DNA from: Pinibacter aurantiacus
GTDB lineage: Bacteria; Bacteroidota; Bacteroidia; Chitinophagales; Chitinophagaceae
DNA length: 64,000 bases
Direction: 5' to 3'
NCBI RefSeq assembly: GCF_019130065.1
Contig: NZ_JAHSPG010000018.1
Span: 434,001 to 498,000 of the forward strand
Shown here: positions 57,546-64,000 of the stretch, in pieces
Position numbering within the stretch: position 1 is the stretch's first letter
How the letters are laid out: each line of letters opens with the position of its first letter
Made by a program: the position numbers and the translations under genes
The notes under the pieces: model-generated
The model's input: only the letters and a program-made list of their open reading frames with translations
Databases searched by the model: none
Told to the model about the DNA's origin: nothing

Positions 57546-58775
57546 ATGCCAGTATACAAGTATATATGTTCGTCTGAGCCAACACATGTGTATGATGAAC
57601 TAACGGAAGATGGTTTTTGTCCGCTGTGTATGGACAGCGGCGAAGTCAGCATTTTATTAAAACAGCTAACTCATTCACCAGGTCCTTCTTTGCGAGATTC
57701 ACAGGGCAACGGCGTGGACTCTCACATGCCACGGATCGCGATAAACATTGAAAGCCCTACAAACGGAGCCAACTATGACCTTGGAAGCAACGTGTCTGTC
57801 AGAGCCTCTGTTAGTGGTACCAACAGAAATGATATTAAAAAGATGGTTTGCTTTGTAGACAATAAAAATATTGCGGAGCTGAACCATGGGCCATTTACTT
57901 TTGCCTATTCCAGGGGACTGGAGGGTGAACATACTGCACGCGTTGTTGCATACACAACAAGCGGAGAGAAGTACGAGTCGGACATTGTAAGTTTTTCAAT
58001 CCGGAGTGATGTGCCGGAGATAGGAATGAGTGTGCTGCTAATGGATGCGTCGGCGTCGATGACAGAGCCAGCGTTTAAGGAAAGCCCGCTTACTAAAATG
58101 CGGTTGGTAGCAACCAGTGCGGCGAGCGGAATTTTTGACCTTGAGCGTTTGAAGACCAATGCGAACGCTTATGTAGCAGCGTTTAAGTTTGATGACAGAG
58201 TGGAATTGATGTTTGTAGATACTGTGGCCAATCTGCTAAAAAAGTATGACAATGATTTTAGAAAGTTTGCCAACTATATTTACGATGAGCTTTATAAATT
58301 CCAGCAAGGAACGGATATTAACAAGGCCCTTCAAAAAGGATATTCTTTTATAAATAAATTTCTACAAAAGCAACTGCCGGAATTTCCTGTACAAAAGTAT
58401 AAGGTGATGATGCAGCGTATTTTAAAGTTCGATACCACGTCGGCGTTCATACCCAATACAAGGGTGTTGATTTACACTGATGGCATGCAGTATGATGCCA
58501 ACAGTGAAAAAATATTGTTACCCAATCCATTTAAACAAAGACCCATTGAAGATTTAAATCATGACATCCTGATCGGCGCATTTTTTGGACAGGAGGGCGA
58601 TGACGGTTGCAGCGAGCTGAAAAGCCTGTTAAGCAATTGCCCTATTCACAATGTGCCGCAGTTCTTTTTATTTGATGACCCGACGAAGATCGGCAATATG
58701 AAATTCCTGTTCAGAATGGCATCCGGCGCATCCGGCTTTTGTCCAAAGTGTCTCGAAAAACAATTGAAACAATAA
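57546..58775 (+). CDS. von Willebrand A domain protein with terminal zinc-ribbon-like cysteines (TerY-like)
   Basis: The 409 residues start with a possible zinc ribbon (YKYICSSEPTHV, CPLC at about 28-31). An Ig-like beta domain follows (about 60-155), then a vWA domain with an intact metal-ion site DASAS at 167-171. It ends in SGFCPKCLEK, a second CxxC. vWA proteins bind partners through the metal site and often scaffold complexes. It is followed 41 bases later by a PP2C phosphatase and then a kinase, the three parts of a TerY-P triad. Its direct partner is not known. Confidence 0.85.
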   Translation: MPVYKYICSSEPTHVYDELTEDGFCPLCMDSGEVSILLKQLTHSPGPSLRDSQGNGVDSHMPRIAINIESPTNGANYDLGSNVSVRASVSGTNRNDIKKMVCFVDNKNIAELNHGPFTFAYSRGLEGEHTARVVAYTTSGEKYESDIVSFSIRSDVPEIGMSVLLMDASASMTEPAFKESPLTKMRLVATSAASGIFDLERLKTNANAYVAAFKFDDRVELMFVDTVANLLKKYDNDFRKFANYIYDELYKFQQGTDINKALQKGYSFINKFLQKQLPEFPVQKYKVMMQRILKFDTTSAFIPNTRVLIYTDGMQYDANSEKILLPNPFKQRPIEDLNHDILIGAFFGQEGDDGCSELKSLLSNCPIHNVPQFFLFDDPTKIGNMKFLFRMASGASGFCPKCLEKQLKQ

Positions 58776-58816
58776 TGTGGCGCTGCTTACGCCTGAGCCT
58801 TAAATACCTGCAGGAA

Positions 58817-60628
58817 ATGAATCGACTATTTTTTTTTGTGCTTGTGATCTGTTGTTGTGTGCAAAGTGTCTATGCACAAACAAAATACGAACTCAAAGCA
58901 ATAAGCAACATCAGCAAAACCATAACATCAGGCACAACGCTTAACCAGGATTGCAAAGATCAGGTAAACGCGCTGCAAAGTGATCTGGATAAAGCAGCAG
59001 ATTCGTTGACCATTACAACAGCTGCCACTAATTATATAAATGCACTCTCCGGACAGAGCTTCAAAACACAGTGCGTTGATGCCCGTTTGCAACAACTATC
59101 GAATAGATTAAATCACCTGCTGGCGATTCTAAAGATTGAAACACACCCTGCAAAGATTGAAAACCAACCGGTAAAAATTGATTCATCAAAGCTGCGCATC
59201 ACTAAAAATATTGTTCTGAAAATATCAATAAAGGATATAAAAAGCAAAGCAGCGATAAAAGCTCCAAACGTAGCATTAACTGATAGTGTGAATAAACCTG
59301 TTCCATTTGTTCTTAAAAACGGAATAGTAACCACCACGCTTATTCCCGGAAAAAGATATTTACTGCACATAGCTGCCGAAAATTATGAACCAATAGATAC
59401 TGCCATTGTTTTGCAGAGAAACCGCGACGTGACATTATGGATGTATGATAACGACGTACCCGGGGCAGACACGGGAACAAAAGTGACAGCAAATGTGATC
59501 ATAGACACAGCAACCGCCCAGCCAGCCATGCCGGTACCAATATCGCCGAAAGACGATAGAAGTTTGATCACCGGTCTTTACATCACAGCAGCTTCATTGC
59601 TGGCTTTATTGCTCGGTATAACGATCGCATATGTCCTGCACAAAAAGAAAAGTGAAAGGGAGCTGCAATACAGCTACAATGACTTTAAGACCAAAGAAGG
59701 AAAATATAAAACAGAAATAAATAGTAAAGACGCGATCATTGGCGAGTTAAATAAAAACCTTTCCGTTCTGCAATCAAAAGAAGAAACAAATGCTGCACCG
59801 CAAACGGTTGCTGCAACTCCCGAGCCTGCACAAAAAAACTTTGTGTGTGAAGCAATGATGACGGCAGGTCCAAGAAAGAAAATTATCGACGGACAAACGT
59901 CTGATATTGATCTTGGTGAAGATGTGTGCGGATGGGTAACACATGGTGATACGGCAACGGTTTGGATATTGGATGGCACTTCCGATCTGCATTTTCTGAA
60001 AAACAATGACAGTGAATATTTTTCCAGCAGGTTGCTTGCAAAAGCAATAGGAGACAAGCTTAGAAAATATACCATTGATGCGCAGGGTTTGTCACTGGAT
60101 CAAATGATAGACAAAGCGATTGACGAGGTGAAAGATGACTGGAACAAAATAATCAACGCACTCCCTGCGGAAGAAAAAGAGTTGCTGGCGAAAAACATAA
60201 GCGAGAATAATTTTCCGGAATGCGCCTCAACTATGATGATCGCAAGATTGTCTGTTAATGGCGACTTCGAAGGCTATCGATCCGGCGACTCGAAAATGTT
60301 GTTGTACGGAAAGAACGGAAGCGAAAAAAGCGAGTTTATGGACACAAGCTTATCGGCGAAGAATGACGATGCAAACGACAGGATATTTTTCAGGATCATG
60401 CTTAATGAAGAACAACTGGGCATCGTAAACAACAAGCCCCTATATGAAGTGGTGAAAAAATCGAATGTGCGTTCGCTTATTTTGTTTTCTGATGGCATTG
60501 GCTCCTCAACTGAAACATTGCTTAAAGACATCTATGCGAATGAGCCCGACAAGGCACGTGATGACATCGCCAGACAGGTGCAGGGAACGAATGATGACAA
60601 GACCATTTGTTTTGTAGAGATAAGGTGA
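58817..60628 (+). CDS. membrane-anchored PP2C-type protein phosphatase
   Basis: The ATG at 58817 follows AGGA and gives a signal peptide (FFFVLVICCCVQSVYAQ). An upstream frame from 58739 would hide it. The 603-residue protein has a periplasmic part with a PEGA- or CarboxypepD-like unit (YLLHIAAENYEPIDTAIVLQ). One membrane helix follows at about 257-276 (ITAASLLALLLGITIAYVLH), then a coiled coil and a cytoplasmic PP2C domain. PP2C motifs are complete: VWILDGTSD (D386), CASTMMIARL, YRSGDSKMLLYG, LFSDGIGSS (D559) and DDKTICFVE. It would remove phosphates placed by the kinase downstream. Confidence 0.87.
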   Translation: MNRLFFFVLVICCCVQSVYAQTKYELKAISNISKTITSGTTLNQDCKDQVNALQSDLDKAADSLTITTAATNYINALSGQSFKTQCVDARLQQLSNRLNHLLAILKIETHPAKIENQPVKIDSSKLRITKNIVLKISIKDIKSKAAIKAPNVALTDSVNKPVPFVLKNGIVTTTLIPGKRYLLHIAAENYEPIDTAIVLQRNRDVTLWMYDNDVPGADTGTKVTANVIIDTATAQPAMPVPISPKDDRSLITGLYITAASLLALLLGITIAYVLHKKKSERELQYSYNDFKTKEGKYKTEINSKDAIIGELNKNLSVLQSKEETNAAPQTVAATPEPAQKNFVCEAMMTAGPRKKIIDGQTSDIDLGEDVCGWVTHGDTATVWILDGTSDLHFLKNNDSEYFSSRLLAKAIGDKLRKYTIDAQGLSLDQMIDKAIDEVKDDWNKIINALPAEEKELLAKNISENNFPECASTMMIARLSVNGDFEGYRSGDSKMLLYGKNGSEKSEFMDTSLSAKNDDANDRIFFRIMLNEEQLGIVNNKPLYEVVKKSNVRSLILFSDGIGSSTETLLKDIYANEPDKARDDIARQVQGTNDDKTICFVEIR

Positions 60629-60641
60629 CGGCTTTTCGCGA

Positions 60642-60667
60642 TCGCTGGCGAACATATGCGTCAGCGA
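60642..60667 (+). terminator. weak hairpin between phosphatase and kinase genes
   Basis: A nine-base stem with one G-U pair (60642-60650 with 60659-60667) is found in the 94-base gap. The tail is only mildly T-rich, so partial termination or chance are both possible. Confidence 0.3.
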
Positions 60668-60722
60668 ATGCTTTATTAGTATTCAAAATCCACTCTTTCT
60701 TTCAGACATAAATATTAACGCT

Positions 60723-63035
60723 ATGAAAGTAGTTATTAAAGAACGGGAGTGTTCCTATGAGTCAGATTTTCCAAAGGGCTGGAAATTCATCTCCGGAGAT
60801 GAGTTCAAGTATCCCGTGACTATTAACGGGCATTTATGCTTTATCAAGAGGTTCAAAAGCAAACGCCCTGAAAATATTAGTGGCTGGCAACTGATGACTA
60901 CGCTGAAAGGACTCAACGTGCAAGGTTTTCCACGGATTTATGACATTGTAAATGCCCAGGAAAATGGCCGCAATGTGAACTACGTTTTTTATGAATACCT
61001 TGATGGAGAAACGCTTGATAAACTAATCGAGGCGAGAAAAGAAATTGATCTGCAACTACTGTCAGACGGTATATTTCAGTCTTTCGAAACACTGAAGGAA
61101 CATGGTTATTGGTTCATTGATTTTTGCGAAAAAAATATTTTCTGTACGGATACAAAATATTTCCTGGTGGACATCGACAGCACGCAGGAAATCTCTGAAC
61201 CACTTGACAATGGTGCGTTCGGCAATAAAGATTATTGGATACTTGTTTTCGATTTTTACAGAAAAATTTTAGGAGAAAAATTACAACTATCGAGTATCAA
61301 TGGCATCAATTTTAATTATCTGCAACTGGTTTTCTTACTACTACGTTTGAAACTTTTTTATGGAGAAAATTACCGGGAATATAATGCGCATGAGTTGTTC
61401 GATAAACTGCCAGCTTCTCTCAATGATTTATCGCCGGCATACAGGGATTTTTTTTATAAGGCTCTAAATGATAAAGACACACCTTTCAGCAATAGCGATC
61501 TTGGCGAATTGAAAGCGCTGGTAAAGAAGACGATCATTGACTACGACGGAAGCCCCGCCAGTCCCAGTAAAGCAGACGAGCCTTTTATCGAATACTTCAA
61601 GGCGGATGCGAAAGAGGATAGCGATGGCATTTATCATGTAAAAAGTCAGAAACCGTTTACAGTTTCATGGTACGTTCAAAACGCTAATCAAATTGAGCTA
61701 TTAAAAAATGGTGAACATTTTAAAGACATTGAAGAGATCAAGGGCAGTGAGCAATTTTCTGAAAGGGCTTACGACGGAAAATCAAAGGAAATAAAATATA
61801 CGCTGCGTACCGGAGAAGGAAGCATCAGCAATGAAAAAAGCCTGACCATTATTGTAGAAAGCGAGCAAGTGCCTGAGTTGCAGTTGCCAATTGTGAAAAC
61901 ATTTATCGCTGATAAAAAAATGATCGGCATCGGCGAGCCATTCAAACTTTCGTGGACAGTATATAATTCCGGTGACATCGAGTTGCTTAAGAACGGAGTT
62001 GTTTCCAGGAGAATATTCGAGCACGAAGGAAATATTAGTCTTACCAGCACGGTCAACGATGTTAAGCAAAAGAAAATAGTGTATGAATTGCAGGCATATA
62101 ACAGCGCAGGTAAAATAAAATCCGATCCACTGGAGATCAGTGTTTTGTCACAAGAGCCCCCCCCTGTAAAAAGCGATCTGACGAAAAAGATATTGATCGG
62201 TGCAGGAGCTTTGTTGCTGCTGTTTTTGGCAATCTTATTTTATCCAAAAAAGAAGGCAGCAGTTGAAATGTTCTCCCAGACTACAGTTACTGATGGAGAC
62301 ACCGTAGTTTTTGCCGGAAAAAACCTTCCCTCAAAAGAAGACATAGAAGTCGATTTCAACTATGCCCGTGCCGATATTCTTTCACAGTCTGATGATAAGC
62401 TAGTCGTGAAAGTGCCTGCCCTAGCAGATCTTAGCGATCACGTGAAAGTGAAAGTATATGTAAAGAACATACTTCTTGCTATTAAGGACAGTGTCACGTA
62501 TTTACGAAGGAGAAAAGATTTGCCAGCCGCTACAACACCTCTGCCGGTGGCAATAGACTCAACGTTTACGCCAACAGACACAACAACAGTTGCGGTGCTA
62601 ACCCCTAAAACCAGGGATAATAAAATAGACAAAAACGGTAAAACAAAAACAACAAAGTCCAAGTCAAACAAAAAAGAAGTTGTACAAGTGGTGGAAGCAC
62701 AGCAACCCACTGTTCAGGAGGAGCCCAAGAAACCTGCAATTAACATGCATGATTACATTTCCGTTTCCGCAAACGACGACTACAAGCATAAATTGTTTGG
62801 AGGCGTTACCAAGCTTGCTGTTATACTAAATAATAAATCCGACTACGACATACAAAGTGCTACCGTGGAGATATCTTATCTGAAGGGAGATAAAGTAGTA
62901 AAGACAGAAACCGTCAAATTCGCTACGGTTAAAGCGAAGTCTTCAGCTTCAATGGGTGCCCCCGGTAGCGGTAAAGGTTCGAAAGTTGCGACCAAACTTT
63001 TATCTGTGTCCACTAAAGAATTTGGAAATCAGTAA
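60723..63035 (+). CDS. membrane-anchored protein kinase-like protein
   Basis: The 770-residue protein has an N-terminal kinase fold with the ATP-binding lysine in FIKRF (K42), a hinge YEYLDGETLDKL, a catalytic loop FIDFCEKN (D133, N138) and VDID in place of DFG (D150). Two Ig-like domains follow (about 290-480), then a membrane helix (about 488-506, ILIGAGALLLLFLAILFYP). An IPT-like unit, a Lys-rich linker and a C-terminal beta domain complete it. HRD is altered but the key Asp and Asn remain, so activity is likely. With vWA and PP2C partners upstream it forms a reversible-phosphorylation module. Confidence 0.8.
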   Translation: MKVVIKERECSYESDFPKGWKFISGDEFKYPVTINGHLCFIKRFKSKRPENISGWQLMTTLKGLNVQGFPRIYDIVNAQENGRNVNYVFYEYLDGETLDKLIEARKEIDLQLLSDGIFQSFETLKEHGYWFIDFCEKNIFCTDTKYFLVDIDSTQEISEPLDNGAFGNKDYWILVFDFYRKILGEKLQLSSINGINFNYLQLVFLLLRLKLFYGENYREYNAHELFDKLPASLNDLSPAYRDFFYKALNDKDTPFSNSDLGELKALVKKTIIDYDGSPASPSKADEPFIEYFKADAKEDSDGIYHVKSQKPFTVSWYVQNANQIELLKNGEHFKDIEEIKGSEQFSERAYDGKSKEIKYTLRTGEGSISNEKSLTIIVESEQVPELQLPIVKTFIADKKMIGIGEPFKLSWTVYNSGDIELLKNGVVSRRIFEHEGNISLTSTVNDVKQKKIVYELQAYNSAGKIKSDPLEISVLSQEPPPVKSDLTKKILIGAGALLLLFLAILFYPKKKAAVEMFSQTTVTDGDTVVFAGKNLPSKEDIEVDFNYARADILSQSDDKLVVKVPALADLSDHVKVKVYVKNILLAIKDSVTYLRRRKDLPAATTPLPVAIDSTFTPTDTTTVAVLTPKTRDNKIDKNGKTKTTKSKSNKKEVVQVVEAQQPTVQEEPKKPAINMHDYISVSANDDYKHKLFGGVTKLAVILNNKSDYDIQSATVEISYLKGDKVVKTETVKFATVKAKSSASMGAPGSGKGSKVATKLLSVSTKEFGNQ

Positions 63036-63047
63036 GGAGCAAAGCGA

Positions 63048-63093
63048 TCATCCGTGTTTCTCACAAAGCATTGTAAACACGAATGATTTTTTA
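63048..63093 (+). terminator. rho-independent terminator after the kinase gene
   Basis: A 12-base stem with one G-U pair (63048-63059 with 63075-63086) is followed directly by a T-run (63087-63092). It lies 13 bases after the kinase stop and closes the triad transcript. Confidence 0.8.
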
Positions 63094-63244
63094 TATTGGC
63101 TATTTCATTTTTTTGCGGAGCCATTTGCGAACAGGCTCATCATAAAGTTTTAAACCGGTTTGAAGATTTTAGTTTCGATTTGTTTAGAAACCATTCCGTT
63201 TCCGATATTCCTTTTTTTCCATATGTTTGTGTTTAAAATACCCT

Positions 63245-64000
63245 ATGAAAACCCTAAATACGAGTATCATTTTATCTACAGTCCTGGTCCTCCTCACATT
63301 TTCTGCATGTAATAAGAGCAATGACGAACCAACTACAAGCACTCAAAGTAAAAAATTGCTGACAAGCGAATCGTTGGTCAATGTGTATTCAAGTCAAGGT
63401 GATTTCAATTATTACTACCGCCAATTTGGTTACAATTCTTACAGTAACTTGTCAACCGTTAGTATTGGCTGGGCTGAGTGGCCCACAGATACCGCCTTGG
63501 CAGGAATTTTCGAAATTGTTTATAAAGCTGACCGCTTAGGTAATTACACAGTCGAGGCCCCGTCAGTCAATTCTCATTATACATTTGTCTACGATTTAAA
63601 GAACCGGGTTAGCAAGATTGAAATGAAAATGGATATCACTGCTATCGGTTACATAGATTATGATAGTATAGTTTATAACGACAAAAACCAGATAGCTGCG
63701 ATACTGAGATACACAAACAGTGCTTACGGATTTAATCATGTGGTTAAGGTTTATCAAACAATAAATTTTTCCTGGGACACCAATGATAACCTGCTTAGAC
63801 TCGACTACCTGTATTCGCCCGATGCAAAGAAGTCATCTCTCGGGCTGGCAGACATTCACTATCGCTTTCTCAGTTACGATAATAAAATCAATCCATTTTA
63901 CAACAATGTAGATCCCCTGTTTTGGTACTGCTTGCGAGCAGCCGGCGATGAATATTTTGCGGCTGTAAGTAGTAATGCCTTTTCTTTTTCGAAGAACAAC
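63245..64000 (+). CDS. lipoprotein of unknown function, cut by the window edge
   Basis: An ATG at 63245 opens a frame that stays open for all 252 codons to the right edge. It begins with a lipoprotein signal (TVLVLLTFSACNKSNDEP). The mature part is rich in short beta-strand/turn units (YDSIVYNDKNQIAAILRYTN, DTNDNLLRLDYLY), like those of Bacteroidota RHS- or DUF4595-like cell-surface lipoproteins. The C-terminus is missing. The terminator upstream separates it from the triad. Confidence 0.75.
   Translation, partial: MKTLNTSIILSTVLVLLTFSACNKSNDEPTTSTQSKKLLTSESLVNVYSSQGDFNYYYRQFGYNSYSNLSTVSIGWAEWPTDTALAGIFEIVYKADRLGNYTVEAPSVNSHYTFVYDLKNRVSKIEMKMDITAIGYIDYDSIVYNDKNQIAAILRYTNSAYGFNHVVKVYQTINFSWDTNDNLLRLDYLYSPDAKKSSLGLADIHYRFLSYDNKINPFYNNVDPLFWYCLRAAGDEYFAAVSSNAFSFSKNN

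Noticed and set aside
24723-63035. Classical type VI secretion system
   Set aside because: No TssJ, TssL, TssM or ClpV-like protein. Tape measure and cap proteins are present, unlike in a T6SS.

Overview
The window comes from a Bacteroidota chromosome, most likely a Chitinophagaceae-type member of the Chitinophagales. The grounds are a SusC/SusD pair with its own ECF sigma/FecR switch, an STN-type TonB-dependent receptor, DUF4974 and DUF4369 domains, sparse Shine-Dalgarno sites, moderate-to-low GC, and gaps filled with palindromic dispersed repeats. No rRNA, tRNA, CRISPR array, transposase or integrase was seen.

Layout. 0.1-3.3 kb: an exported beta-rich protein followed by a membrane-anchored alpha/beta hydrolase-like protein. 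3.2-3.5 kb: a start-less gene remnant. 3.7-12 kb: ordinary accessory genes (two-helix membrane protein, DASS/SLC13 anion transporter, small membrane protein, cupin, ABC ATPase with a small membrane partner, arylsulfatase, three small envelope proteins). 12.2-21.9 kb: an ECF sigma - FecR - SusC - SusD nutrient-uptake locus followed by two exported thioredoxin-fold proteins. 22.1-24.2 kb: an aldo/keto reductase divergent from an AraC regulator.

24.7-57.2 kb is the centre of interest: a contractile injection system of the extracellular (eCIS, Afp/PVC-like) type. Its head encodes a membrane protein, an amidase and the DUF4255 cap protein. An unfamiliar protein with two carbohydrate-binding-like repeats follows. 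Next come three DUF4157 (eCIS-core) cargo candidates interleaved with the AAA+ ATPase. Then comes the structural operon: sheath, two tubes, DUF5908 small protein, LysM tube/hub protein, spike, PAAR tip, gp25 wedge, baseplate J, second large baseplate protein, tape-measure protein. Two of the cargo proteins are about 1500 residues long, share their N-terminus and a helical middle module, and end in unrelated C-terminal domains (one HNH-like), as in polymorphic toxins.

57.5-63.0 kb: a vWA protein with zinc-ribbon-like cysteines, a membrane-anchored PP2C phosphatase and a membrane-anchored protein kinase follow in the same direction. This composition resembles the TerY-P triad and the kinase/phosphatase control of type VI secretion, so I propose that it controls assembly or release of the injection system. 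A lipoprotein gene runs off the right edge.

All function calls are by eye from motifs and gene order. No database or structure search was run.
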